DNA of 64,000 bases from Moraxellaceae bacterium (GTDB lineage Bacteria > Pseudomonadota > Gammaproteobacteria > Pseudomonadales > Moraxellaceae). Location: contig SECL01000013.1 in assembly GCA_004173455.1 (NCBI GenBank), positions 1 to 64,000 of the forward strand, given 5' to 3'. Positions 16,641-28,746 of this stretch are shown in pieces; positions within the stretch are counted from its first letter, which is position 1; each line of letters opens with the position of its first letter. Both the position numbers and the translations under genes were made by a program. The notes beneath the pieces were generated by a model. It was given only the letters and a program-made list of their open reading frames with translations, did not search any database and had not been told where the DNA came from.

Positions 16641-17768
16641 ATGAACAAATTACTATTAGCGGTATTAGTTAGTGGGGTTGGGATCAATGCGGCTCAGGCA
16701 GCGCCTGCACTGTATGGCAAGCTGGATGTATCGGTTGACCGCTTTGATTATGACCATAGTGCCAGTAATAAGGACAACTGGAAAGTGGATTCCAATAGCT
16801 CACTGGTTGGGATTAAAGGCGATGAAAAGCTAACTGATGATTTGAGTGTGTTTTATCTGATTGAATGGCAAATCAGCACCGATGGTGATGGCACCGATCT
16901 GGGGCAACGCAATCGTTATCTGGGTTTAAAGTCAGATAAGCTGGGCGCGCTAAAAATTGGCAAATTTGACAGCTATGTGAAGCGGCTGGCTGGCGGCATT
17001 GATTTGTTTGATAACTATGCGACCAATACCGTGGATATTGCAGGCACTTTGACGGGCGAAAACCGCCTGAACAATACCGTATCGTATGAAACCCCCAATT
17101 TTAAAGTGCTGGGTGGTGATCTGCAATGGAATGCGCTGCTGTCTTCCGGCGAAGATAACAATGATGATGCCACAGTAAGCAGTGCAGGTGATAGCTCTGG
17201 AAAAAGTCTGGCCGATGCTTGGTCCACCTCACTCAACTACAAAAATAACAGCGGTGTAAGTGCAGGTCTGGGCTATGACAGTGGCGTTGGCAGCAAGTGG
17301 CTGGGTGTTGTGGGTTCACCCATTGCCACAGCCAATATTGTGCGCGGCACAGGTGCGGTGAATTTTAAAGAAGCGGGTTTAACTTTTACCGCGCTGCTAC
17401 AGCGTGCCACGGTGGACAATGCCAATACCAGCAGTGCTGCCGCAGCGAGTGGCGCAACGCCAGTGACGATCGCTGCATCAATTGCTGCCTTAAACAATGT
17501 GGACGATGAAACTGGCTATACCGTGGGTGCGCGTTACCAGCTTGCCCATTACGACAAAATATCAGTCAAGGCACAGTATAACCATGCAACCACCAGCTTT
17601 AAGCAGCTCACCAAGGATTATGATGTCGACCAGATTGCGCTGGGTGCAGACTATGCTCTAAATAGCCACACTCGTGCCTACACCTATTTAGCCCAGAATG
17701 AAAAGGACAACGGTAAAACCTCAGCCAAAACAAAGATTGGTGGCGTCGGGCTGGAATACAAGTTTTAA
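16641..17768 (+). CDS. outer-membrane porin (paralogue of the divergent porin)
   Basis: A 375-residue porin with signal peptide MNKLLLAVLVSGVGINAAQA, mature start APALYGKLDVSVDRFDYD and C-terminal VGLEYKF ending in Phe. GGGGAT precedes the ATG. It shares several blocks with the porin encoded divergently at 14898-16019, including STDGDGTDL, RNRYLGLKSDK and GENRLNNTVSYE, but diverges in loop regions (SAGDSSGKSLADAW, and an Ala/Thr/Ser-rich loop around residue 265). This pattern of a conserved barrel and variable loops is expected for porins with different substrates. Confidence 0.9.
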   Translation: MNKLLLAVLVSGVGINAAQAAPALYGKLDVSVDRFDYDHSASNKDNWKVDSNSSLVGIKGDEKLTDDLSVFYLIEWQISTDGDGTDLGQRNRYLGLKSDKLGALKIGKFDSYVKRLAGGIDLFDNYATNTVDIAGTLTGENRLNNTVSYETPNFKVLGGDLQWNALLSSGEDNNDDATVSSAGDSSGKSLADAWSTSLNYKNNSGVSAGLGYDSGVGSKWLGVVGSPIATANIVRGTGAVNFKEAGLTFTALLQRATVDNANTSSAAAASGATPVTIAASIAALNNVDDETGYTVGARYQLAHYDKISVKAQYNHATTSFKQLTKDYDVDQIALGADYALNSHTRAYTYLAQNEKDNGKTSAKTKIGGVGLEYKF

Positions 17769-17847
17769 GCCAAGCTTAGCACTATTAAAAGAAGTCTGAT
17801 AAAAGGCTGCTAAAACCAGTCTGTCTTTCGACTGCAACTGCTGCGCC

Positions 17848-18987
17848 TTACAGGTTGTCTTTGATGATCTGATCGGCGATCTGGGTTGCAGTTTCTACTT
17901 CTTTTGCATAAATGTCGGTTGCATAGCTGGCCCGTGTGACAGAAACATTGGATTTGAGCAAGGGCTGATCCTGTGCCGCCGACGTATCAATATCTACCGT
18001 GACTGACATACCGGGGCGCAGGGGATATTGCTGTAATTCTTTGGCGGGTAGACTGATGCGTACCGGCACACGCTCGACAATATGAATATAGTTGCCCGTG
18101 GTGGTATCGGGTGGAAAAAGGCTAAACGTACTGCCACCTGCCGCCTCGATGCCCATGACTTTACCCTGATACTTAACATCATTGCCATAGATATGCGCAA
18201 CCACGGTGGCGGGCTGTCCGGTACGAACCTGCGCCATGTGGTTTTCCTTAATATTGGCCACAATCCACAGGTCATCCAGCGGCACAACGCTCATCAGTAA
18301 CTGACCGGCGACGACTTGCTGGCCGGCCTGTACGCTACGGTTGGCAATATAGCCGCTAGCCGGTGACAGTAAGGTAGAGCGTTTGAGCTGAATATAACTG
18401 GCAATCAGGTTGGCTTTTTGCTGGGCAACCACGGGATTATCACGGATATTAGTATGCGCCACCAGCGCAGTGACTTTGCCCAGCCGTGCCTGTTCAGAGC
18501 GTATTTTCTGGTCAATCACTTCAATATCTGCCTTGGCATCGGTGAGCTGCTGGCTGGCAATCGCACCAATACTGGTAAGTTGCTGATAGCGTTTGAGGGT
18601 GTCCAGCAGTTTGCGGCGTTCGGCCTGCAAGGTGGCAATATCGCTTTTAAACTGTTCAACATCGGCGAACTGTCCTTTGGTCTGGCGTACTGCCTGTGCC
18701 AGCGCATATTTATTGTTTTCCAATTGCTGGTGAATCAGGTTTTGTTCCTGTTCAATTAAGGGTTGACCTGCCTTGACCGCCATGCTGTTGTCCGCATGGA
18801 TTTTGACCACAATGCCCGATACCAGCGCCTGTACCGGAATAATATTGCCATTCACATAGGCATCATCGGTACTGACGTTACTGCGCATAAACAGATACCA
18901 GTACGACAATACCAGCACCATAGCAATGACAAAAAAAACCAAAACAAAGGGTAGGCGGCGATAGTGTTTTTTCGTCTTTGCTTGCAT
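17848..18987 (-). CDS. HlyD/EmrA-type membrane fusion protein
   Basis: A 379-residue periplasmic adaptor for a multidrug efflux pump. There is one N-terminal membrane helix (about residues 12-33), then STDDAYVNGNIIPVQALVSG typical of EmrA, a coiled-coil hairpin (about residues 90-200), the lipoyl half-motif SPASGYIANRSVQAGQQV, and a beta-barrel region (LWIVANIKENHMAQVRTGQP). It follows the MFS pump gene by 88 bp on the same strand. No TolC-like partner is in the window. Substrate unknown. Confidence 0.88.
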   Translation of the reverse strand: MQAKTKKHYRRLPFVLVFFVIAMVLVLSYWYLFMRSNVSTDDAYVNGNIIPVQALVSGIVVKIHADNSMAVKAGQPLIEQEQNLIHQQLENNKYALAQAVRQTKGQFADVEQFKSDIATLQAERRKLLDTLKRYQQLTSIGAIASQQLTDAKADIEVIDQKIRSEQARLGKVTALVAHTNIRDNPVVAQQKANLIASYIQLKRSTLLSPASGYIANRSVQAGQQVVAGQLLMSVVPLDDLWIVANIKENHMAQVRTGQPATVVAHIYGNDVKYQGKVMGIEAAGGSTFSLFPPDTTTGNYIHIVERVPVRISLPAKELQQYPLRPGMSVTVDIDTSAAQDQPLLKSNVSVTRASYATDIYAKEVETATQIADQIIKDNL

Positions 18988-19075
18988 GAAAACAGTACCT
19001 TGCAGTCGGGCTAATGGGCTAATAAAACGGTGGCAAAACGGGCAACAACAGAGAAGTTAAATGAGGAGGGGTGCA

Positions 19076-20689
19076 TCAAGGTTCCTCGCCCAGACTTTCA
19101 ACAACAAGATCCTGATTTTTATTGGTGTGAACCAGATGCAGCGGATTGATAAACCACACAGCGACCATAAAAATAATAAAAGCAATGGCAAACCACTGAA
19201 AAAAACTATTAAAGGTAATCCAGCCACTGTGCTTGACCAGTTGCATCTGCACTTGATGCAGCATGGCTTTATCAATCGGGCTGGTTGAATGGTGCTGTAA
19301 TAAAAAACGGCTCATATTGCCTGAATCACTGGCCAGCAAATGATCGCGCACATACACCACATGGCGATCCCATACAATATCACTTATAGAAATGGCCAGA
19401 CCCGCAGCCACCGTCCGCATTCCATTCAGCATGTCCACCGCTTGTAATTGCAGGGATTCAGGCACATTGCTCAAGGTCACGCTATTCATGGCCACCAGAA
19501 ACACACCCAGCGCTGCCCCCTCAAGAAACTGTGGCCATAGCAAATCCTGCCAAGTGGCCGGACGCATATAACCACCAATCCACCAGAACGTAATGGCAAA
19601 GGTTAAAAAGGACAGACTGGCCAGAAAGCGCGGATCATAACCGCGGTGGATAATATGCTGGGTCACCACACTTAAGGGTTTGGAAAACAGAAAAATGGGT
19701 AAAAACAACAGGCCGACATGCCATGCGGTAAAACCTTCAATGGTTTGCATGCGAATAATGTACTGTACGATGGCCGCCTGCACACACATAAAGGCAAGAC
19801 AAGTCAGCAGTAAGCCCAGCGTGTAATTGCGGTATTTAAAAATTGACAGCTCGATGAGTGGATGGCGGCTAGTGCTATTGATCACCCAAAATAGCCACAT
19901 CGCCAGCACAACCACGGCGCTCATGATCCAGAGTGTATCGGTTGCACTGCTAAAACTGGTAATGATGCCCAGATTAAAAATACCTTGCAGGCATAAAATA
20001 CCAATAAAAACGCAGGCAAAGCCCAATACGCGTGATTTTAGCGGATAATAATGATGCTTGTTATTTTGGACGCTAGTGTGTTGATGCGGGATAGGATTAT
20101 TGGGAATAAAGCAGCCAATACATAGTGTTACCAATAAGGACAACACTAAAAAAACCACAAACAACACACGCCAGTCGCCCACGATATAGGTAAAAAATCC
20201 GCCCAATGCTGGCCCTACCGAAAATGGCGTAAACGCAGCAAAGCTCCATAAGGCAATCGCAAACTTATGCTTGGCGGGCTTGTACTGCTCCATCAGCAGG
20301 AACAGGGACGGAATAATACTTAATCCCGCCGAAAACCCTTGCAGCGTGCGGGCAACCACGTAGGCAGTGTAATGGGGAGTGGACAGCAGCACATCGCAGC
20401 AAGATAGGGCAAACAGCAAATAGGCCGCAATGGCGGTATTTCTGGCACCAAAGCGTTTCATCAGTGGCCGTGCAATCAAAAAAGCCGCACCCATGGCCGC
20501 CAGATAGTTACTTTGACCCCAAACCGCATAGGCCAGACCTTCGCCAATTGTTCCCGCCACATACGGCAGCATCGGCAAAAATGCACCAGCACTCAGTACC
20601 GCAATAAAGTGCCCGATTCCTAAGCCAATATTTAATAATACAAACTGTAGGGCAGGCAGGTTTTTGGAATAGTGATGCCAGTTAATCAC
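19076..20689 (-). CDS. MFS multidrug exporter, DHA2/EmrB type
   Basis: A 537-residue transporter with about 14 membrane helices, the number of the DHA2 drug:proton antiporters. Visible landmarks are AMGAAFLIARPLMKRFGARN (loop motif A region), VARTLQGFSAGLSIIPS and FSVGPALGGFFTYIVGDWRVLF (motif C/D region). It precedes the membrane fusion protein gene, giving the order emrB-like then emrA-like, the reverse of the enterobacterial emrAB order. Together they would span both periplasm and inner membrane and need an outer-membrane channel from elsewhere. Confidence 0.87.
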   Translation of the reverse strand: MINWHHYSKNLPALQFVLLNIGLGIGHFIAVLSAGAFLPMLPYVAGTIGEGLAYAVWGQSNYLAAMGAAFLIARPLMKRFGARNTAIAAYLLFALSCCDVLLSTPHYTAYVVARTLQGFSAGLSIIPSLFLLMEQYKPAKHKFAIALWSFAAFTPFSVGPALGGFFTYIVGDWRVLFVVFLVLSLLVTLCIGCFIPNNPIPHQHTSVQNNKHHYYPLKSRVLGFACVFIGILCLQGIFNLGIITSFSSATDTLWIMSAVVVLAMWLFWVINSTSRHPLIELSIFKYRNYTLGLLLTCLAFMCVQAAIVQYIIRMQTIEGFTAWHVGLLFLPIFLFSKPLSVVTQHIIHRGYDPRFLASLSFLTFAITFWWIGGYMRPATWQDLLWPQFLEGAALGVFLVAMNSVTLSNVPESLQLQAVDMLNGMRTVAAGLAISISDIVWDRHVVYVRDHLLASDSGNMSRFLLQHHSTSPIDKAMLHQVQMQLVKHSGWITFNSFFQWFAIAFIIFMVAVWFINPLHLVHTNKNQDLVVESLGEEP

Positions 20690-22769
<2,080 letters not shown>

Positions 22770-22795
22770 GTTCAATTAGGACAAGGAATACACTG

Positions 22796-23656
22796 ATGAC
22801 CGAATTAAAAACAGCCCAGCCTGTGGTGAGTCTGGGTGATATTCAAATGGGCAACGACTTGCCGTTTGTCTTGTTTGGTGGCATGAATGTGCTGGAATCC
22901 AAAGATCTTGCATTTGAGATTGCAGAAACCTACATTGATATCTGTGGTCGTCTGGGTATTCCTTATGTGTTCAAGGCCAGCTTTGACAAGGCCAATCGTT
23001 CCAGTCTGACTTCATTTCGTGGCCCGGGTCTGGAAAAGGGGATTGAATGGCTTGGCGAGATTAAAAACAAGCTGAACGTGCCGATCATTACCGATGTGCA
23101 TGAACCTTATCAGGCCGCATCGGTAGCCGAAGTGGCAGACATTATTCAGCTACCTGCTTTTTTAAGCCGCCAGACGGATCTGGTAGAAGCCATGGCCAAC
23201 ACCAATGCCATTATTAATATTAAAAAGGCGCAGTTTTTGGCACCTGCCGAGATGCGCCATATTTTGCACAAGTGTCTGGAAGCCGGTAATGACCGCCTGA
23301 TTCTGTGTGAGCGTGGCTCAAGTTTTGGCTATAATAATCTGGTGGTGGATATGCTGGGCTTTGACAGTATGAAAGCCATGAATGTGCCGGTGTTCTTTGA
23401 TGTCACGCATGCATTACAAACCCCGGGGGGGCGCAGTGATTCGGCGGGCGGACGCCGTGCCCAGATTACCACACTGGCGCGCGCGGGCATGGCTACTGGG
23501 TTGGCGGGTTTGTTTCTTGAAGCGCATCCAGACCCAGACAAAGCCAAGTGTGACGGTCCTTGTGCCTTGCGTTTATCACAACTTGAACCATTTCTGGCAC
23601 AGCTTAAACAGCTGGACGAACTGGTCAAAGGTTTTGCGGTACTGGACACGCATTAA
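22796..23656 (+). CDS. kdsA: 3-deoxy-8-phosphooctulonate (KDO-8-phosphate) synthase
   Basis: Condenses arabinose 5-phosphate with phosphoenolpyruvate for the lipopolysaccharide inner core. At 286 residues it has the normal length. Landmarks: [43 protein letters not shown] and [18 protein letters not shown] lies 8 bases before the ATG. It lies close behind pyrG and probably shares its transcript; CTP from PyrG is also needed for the later CMP-KDO step, a known functional link. Confidence 0.97.
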   Translation: MTELKTAQPVVSLGDIQMGNDLPFVLFGGMNVLESKDLAFEIAETYIDICGRLGIPYVFKASFDKANRSSLTSFRGPGLEKGIEWLGEIKNKLNVPIITDVHEPYQAASVAEVADIIQLPAFLSRQTDLVEAMANTNAIINIKKAQFLAPAEMRHILHKCLEAGNDRLILCERGSSFGYNNLVVDMLGFDSMKAMNVPVFFDVTHALQTPGGRSDSAGGRRAQITTLARAGMATGLAGLFLEAHPDPDKAKCDGPCALRLSQLEPFLAQLKQLDELVKGFAVLDTH

Positions 23657-23664
23657 TTGATGCA

Positions 23665-23696
23665 ATGCCCGATCAAATGGTCGGGTATTTTATTTT
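23665..23696 (+). terminator. terminator between kdsA and eno
   Basis: Stem ATGCCCGA / TCGGGTAT (one G-T pair) with an 8-base loop, followed by TTTATTTT. It is modest, so read-through into eno is possible. Confidence 0.65.
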
Positions 23697-23729
23697 GTGT
23701 TTTGATTGAAAAATAATTGCTTTAGGTAG

Positions 23730-25028
<1,299 letters not shown>

Positions 25029-25127
25029 TGGTCTGGCTTAAGGCTCAGGCTGATCATTTGTAAGTGATAAACAGGGAAGCTTGGCCTTGGTGCCGAGCTT
25101 TCCAATCCAGTCAGTCAGGTAGGTTTT

Positions 25128-25532
25128 ATGCTTTCCACGCTCAGTGGTCGTCTTGTTTTTGTGGTTGCCTTATCGCTGTTTGCCTTTTTGCAATATAAAT
25201 TGTGGTGGGGTGAAAGTGGCTATTACGACCGTCAAGCACTCCAGCAACGGATTACAGCTTACCATGTTGAAAATAACCAGCTGGCAGAACGTAACCGGGT
25301 TTTAAGTGCGGAAGTGTACGACTTAAAAAGTGGTTTGGAGGCTGTCGAAGAACATGCCCGTCTGGATCTGGGACTGATTAAACCCAAAGAAACTTTTGTG
25401 CAGTTAAGCACGCTCGATATCTCCGATTATAAAAAAACGGCTGAGGTTTCTGGAGATGACCTGATTACCAATGAAACTGACAAATGTGATAATGCAAGCA
25501 CGATACTGGGCTATTTTACCTGCGGCCGGTAG
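25128..25532 (+). CDS. ftsB: cell-division protein FtsB
   Basis: Small bitopic divisome protein that forms a complex with FtsQ and FtsL. There is one membrane helix (about residues 8-24) ending in the family QYKLWWGESGYYD, then a coiled coil (about residues 34-70), then the conserved EEHARLDLGLIKPKETFVQL. At 134 residues it is some 25-30 longer than usual; the extra C-terminal tail overlaps the start of ispD by 62 bp. The eno-ftsB-ispD order is the usual one. Confidence 0.93.
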   Translation: MLSTLSGRLVFVVALSLFAFLQYKLWWGESGYYDRQALQQRITAYHVENNQLAERNRVLSAEVYDLKSGLEAVEEHARLDLGLIKPKETFVQLSTLDISDYKKTAEVSGDDLITNETDKCDNASTILGYFTCGR

Positions 25533-26196
25533 TGGCAGCCGTTTTGGCGCTGAAACCCCAAAACAGTATTTAACGCTGCTGGGCAAAACTGTCATGCAGC
25601 ATAGTGTTGACCGAATTTGCCAGCTTCCAATTCAGGCTTGTGTACTGGCCTTGAACCGTCACGACCACATTGCAAAAACCCTCAACTTTGCGCATCCAGC
25701 GTTGCTGCACTGGGTCACTGGCGGCGCTGAGCGCATGGATTCTGTACTGGCGGCCATGCAATATTTGCAGCAACATGCGCATGAAGATGATTGGGTGCTG
25801 GTGCATGACGTGGCGCGACCTTGTATTCTGCCCAGCGATTTACAGCTATTGCTGGACAGTTTAAGCCATGATGCGGTGGGCGGATTACTTGCTGTACCAG
25901 TGCGTGATACCTTAAAGCGTGGTCAGGCCGGGCAGGTAGTGGAAACAGTGCCACGTGATCATTTATGGCAGTGCCAGACTCCGCAAATGTTCCGTTTTGG
26001 TCTATTGCTGCAAGCCTTGCAACAGGCCAAAGCCAAGCAGCAACAGGTTACTGATGAAGCAGGTGCTATAGAGCAACTGGGTTTACCTGTAAAGTTGGTG
26101 AGCGGCAGTAGTACCAATATTAAAATTACTTACCCTGAGGATTTAGGGCTGGCTGAAGCCATTTTAAAGTCCCAGCCTAAATCAAGTTCAGCTTAA
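25471..26196 (+). CDS. ispD: 2-C-methyl-D-erythritol 4-phosphate cytidylyltransferase
   Basis: Third enzyme of the MEP isoprenoid pathway; uses CTP. The nucleotide-binding motif ILPAAGSGSRFGAETPKQYL is at residues 14-33, followed by VLVHDVARPC and the C-terminal EAGAIEQLG-like region and NIKITYPEDL. The start at 25471 has GGAG about 15 bases upstream. The ATG at 25492 is also possible, but both lie inside ftsB, so the genes are translationally coupled. A length of 241 residues is normal. Confidence 0.96.
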   Translation: MKLTNVIMQARYWAILPAAGSGSRFGAETPKQYLTLLGKTVMQHSVDRICQLPIQACVLALNRHDHIAKTLNFAHPALLHWVTGGAERMDSVLAAMQYLQQHAHEDDWVLVHDVARPCILPSDLQLLLDSLSHDAVGGLLAVPVRDTLKRGQAGQVVETVPRDHLWQCQTPQMFRFGLLLQALQQAKAKQQQVTDEAGAIEQLGLPVKLVSGSSTNIKITYPEDLGLAEAILKSQPKSSSA

Positions 26197-26199
26197 ACT

Positions 26200-26238
26200 G
26201 TTCCAAACCTGATTATGAATTGTTCCACGCCTGATTAT
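26200..26238. repeat. 22-bp-period direct repeat after ispD
   Basis: GTTCCAAACCTGATTAT (26200-26216) and GTTCCACGCCTGATTAT (26222-26238) are tandem copies differing at two bases. The second copy overlaps the 3' end of the convergent LprI-like gene. It may be a simple duplication. Confidence 0.7.
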
Positions 26239-26894
26239 TTTTGCAGTTCATAAGTCCCACTAAAGCGCAAATTTTTATTTCCACACAATGGCGAATCTTG
26301 CCATATTCGCCATTGCGTTTGATGCTGTCTTAATTTAAGAGTGCAGCCACTATCCAGATCTTTGACGGTTATTTTTTTCGCCTGATTGGCATAACCGCTA
26401 AAATCAGTCGATTGATGATGTTTCTGGTCGTTGCTACTCCAGAAAGTCTGCGCCAGTACCCGAACTCGTTTTTCATCTAGCATTTGTAGTTGCAGCAAGG
26501 CAAGATCAGGATCGGGTTGTTTGTCTTTGACCCGGATAAAATAATGCACAAACTCCTGATCGGTCGTATTTAGGTTTTTAATTTCCATCAGGCGCTTTTG
26601 GTAGGTTTGCTCGATGCAGGCTGTGTTTTTGCATTGATTACGGCTTTTTATCCAGCTTTGTTGGGTAAGTTCCAGCATTTGAGCAGGTACTTTAGTTTGC
26701 TGGGCAGCCTGTTCCAGTTCATCAAAAAGCTGGCTATCCAGTTCGTTAAGCTTTGGATTGCTACAGGTGGTTTTTTCCACAAAATTTTTGGCATTTTCAC
26801 AATCAAGCGGCAAAATCTGGGCAATCGCCATCGGTAAAAAAGCCATATTGATAAAAGTAGCCGTGAGCCAGCGCCTGTAATTGAGAACAGCCAT
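26235..26894 (-). CDS. LprI-like (DUF1311) secreted protein
   Basis: A 219-residue exported protein. The signal peptide covers about residues 8-25 (ending MAIAQ). The mature N terminus has the DUF1311/LprI cysteine pattern: DCENAKNFVEKTTCSNPKLNEL in two parts, W.KSRNQCKNTACIEQTYQKR. The C-terminal half has two more cysteines (GCTLKLR, PLCGNKN). LprI proteins bind and inhibit lysozyme in mycobacteria; whether this one does is unknown. I chose the ATG at 26894 because it gives a proper signal peptide; a farther start at 26966 would bury it. Confidence 0.75.
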   Translation of the reverse strand: MAVLNYRRWLTATFINMAFLPMAIAQILPLDCENAKNFVEKTTCSNPKLNELDSQLFDELEQAAQQTKVPAQMLELTQQSWIKSRNQCKNTACIEQTYQKRLMEIKNLNTTDQEFVHYFIRVKDKQPDPDLALLQLQMLDEKRVRVLAQTFWSSNDQKHHQSTDFSGYANQAKKITVKDLDSGCTLKLRQHQTQWRIWQDSPLCGNKNLRFSGTYELQK

Positions 26895-27055
26895 GTGACC
26901 GATAACATCCTGCCAATATAAGGATGAAAAATTTAGCACAGCCGCTTTAAACATTGCAAAGCACAAACTGTTAGAAAATAGCCAAACTCAGGTGTCATTG
27001 CTGATGATGCCCTACAAATTTTGTTATTCTGTCATTTTTTAGGAACAAAAATCAG

Positions 27056-27538
27056 ATGCTGGATATTCGGATTGGGCAAGGGTTGGACGTGCATGCGTTT
27101 GAAGCGGGCAGTTTTGTCACGCTGGCTGGAATAAAAATTGCACACACACACGGGCTTAAAGCACATTCTGATGGCGATGTAGTATTGCATGCGCTGTCGG
27201 ATGCCTTACTGGGTGCACTGGCACTAGGAGATATTGGCCAGCATTTTCCGGATACTGATGAAAATTATAAAGGTGCGGATAGCCGTGTGTTGCTGCGTCA
27301 TGTGTATGCGCTGATCCAGCAACGAGGTTTTGAGCTCATCAATGCCGATATTACAGTGGCGTGTGAACGCCCCAAACTTGCGCCGCATAATCTGGCGATG
27401 CGTAGCAGTATTGCTGAGGATTTGGCCACTACAGTGGATCGGATCAGTATTAAGGCCACTACGACTGAGCAGCTTGGTTTTACGGGTCGTCAAGAAGGCA
27501 TACTGGCCAGTGCTGTGGTATTGCTGGGTCGGCTTTAA
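27056..27538 (+). CDS. ispF: 2-C-methyl-D-erythritol 2,4-cyclodiphosphate synthase
   Basis: Fifth step of the MEP pathway. At 160 residues it has the usual length. Zinc ligands lie in GQGLDVHAF, and the family signature [20 protein letters not shown] follows; [13 protein letters not shown] and the C-terminal [17 protein letters not shown] are present. AGGAAC precedes the ATG at 27056. It is separated from ispD by the LprI-like gene on the other strand, unlike the common ispDF fusion of adjacent genes. Confidence 0.97.
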   Translation: MLDIRIGQGLDVHAFEAGSFVTLAGIKIAHTHGLKAHSDGDVVLHALSDALLGALALGDIGQHFPDTDENYKGADSRVLLRHVYALIQQRGFELINADITVACERPKLAPHNLAMRSSIAEDLATTVDRISIKATTTEQLGFTGRQEGILASAVVLLGRL

Positions 27539-27568
27539 TCTAAAACAGTGTTATTGCCTGCAAAGTTC

Positions 27569-27654
27569 TTATCTTAAAAACAGACTTGAGTCTTTATCTG
27601 TTTTTAAGATAACTAAATCAAAAATTATGAAAATTCTTTTATCTTAAAAATAGA
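27569..27654. promoter_or_regulatory. 16-bp inverted repeat plus third direct copy between ispF and the TauE/SafE gene
   Basis: TTATCTTAAAAACAGA (27569-27584) is perfectly inverted at 27597-27612 with a 12-base loop, and recurs with one change at 27639-27654. The first pair could be the ispF terminator, but it lacks a T tract after the stem. The third copy lies where the promoter of the exporter gene would be, so a regulator binding site is also possible. Confidence 0.6.
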
Positions 27655-27699
27655 TATGATAGCTGCCTTAATCGCATGAATAATGAAAAGTGATAGGTT

Positions 27700-28605
27700 A
27701 TGCCTGATATTTTCCAGTTTATCCTGGCCGGAATTGTTGTGGGGTTTTGTGTCGGCGTTACCGGTGTGGGCGGTGGCTCTCTCATGACGCCTATCCTGAT
27801 TGGCCTGTTTAAAATAGAGCCGCATATTGCCATTGGGACAGATTTGCTGTATGCCGCTATTTCCAAGTTTTGCGGCTCCATGGTTCATGCCAAAAAGCTA
27901 AATATTGTCTGGCCCATTGTAGGCTGGCTGGCCTTGGGCAGTATTCCTGCCTCGCTTGCCACCAGCTGGACACTGGAGCATGTGTTGAGTGGTTCAAACC
28001 AGTATAAAGCGGTGTTGACCATGGTACTGGGTTTTATGCTGACCCTGACCGGCATATCCATTGTTTTTCGCCATCGTATTGAGGCTTTTTTCAAGCGACG
28101 CTCCAAAAGTGCAGTCACGACGGTTGAGCTAAACCGTGAGCAAATTGCACAGCTTGTAAGCCGTAAAAAGTTTCAGGTCATTAGCATGGGGGTGGTGTTG
28201 GGGGTTTTTGTCACACTGTCGTCAGTGGGGGCAGGGGCTTTTGGCGTGATGGCGCTGATCCTGATGTTTGCCAATTTACCCATGATCCGGATTATTGGCT
28301 CAGATGTGGTGCATGCGGTAGGGTTGACGCTAGTGGCTGGCCTTAGCCATATGAGTGCCGGAAATGTAGATTTTCATTTGCTGGGCTGGTTGCTGGTGGG
28401 GTCTATTCCCGCCATTATTGTGGGCACGCTGCTCAGTTCACGGATGCCTGAGCATTTGATCCGCCGGATTCTGGGTATTACTTTATTGCTACTGGGTATT
28501 AATTTTATTGTTCATCCGGTCAAGGCAAAACCTGCTGCACCCAAGCCGGAGCAACATGCGCAACTGGTTGTAGCGACCATTAAATTTGCAACTCAGCCAA
28601 CCTGA
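27700..28605 (+). CDS. TauE/SafE-family (sulfite exporter-like) membrane protein
   Basis: A 301-residue polytopic protein with about eight membrane helices. The N-terminal GIVVGFCVGVTGVGGGSLMTP and the second half-repeat GVFVTLSSVGAGAFGVMAL are the TauE/SafE (DUF81) duplication. The loop between halves is basic (KRRSKSAVTTVELNREQ). The family exports small anionic sulfur compounds such as sulfite or sulfoacetate. The substrate here is unknown and no cys or sulfonate genes are adjacent. Confidence 0.88.
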   Translation: MPDIFQFILAGIVVGFCVGVTGVGGGSLMTPILIGLFKIEPHIAIGTDLLYAAISKFCGSMVHAKKLNIVWPIVGWLALGSIPASLATSWTLEHVLSGSNQYKAVLTMVLGFMLTLTGISIVFRHRIEAFFKRRSKSAVTTVELNREQIAQLVSRKKFQVISMGVVLGVFVTLSSVGAGAFGVMALILMFANLPMIRIIGSDVVHAVGLTLVAGLSHMSAGNVDFHLLGWLLVGSIPAIIVGTLLSSRMPEHLIRRILGITLLLLGINFIVHPVKAKPAAPKPEQHAQLVVATIKFATQPT

Positions 28606-28746
28606 TCCAAACCTCAAACCGGCTGATTAACCGATAGGCTTTATTGATTACTGCAATGATTTTTTTTAAAGATTTACTTGCAGTTATTGACTACAAGCCC
28701 CATCCTATAGTCCTAAAATTGTTTTAATTTCTGTGGTGAGCGTGCT

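Noticed and set aside
25075-25104. Terminator between eno and ftsB
   Set aside because: The stem GGAAGCT / AGCTTTCC has bulges and no T tract; read-through into ftsB is more likely.
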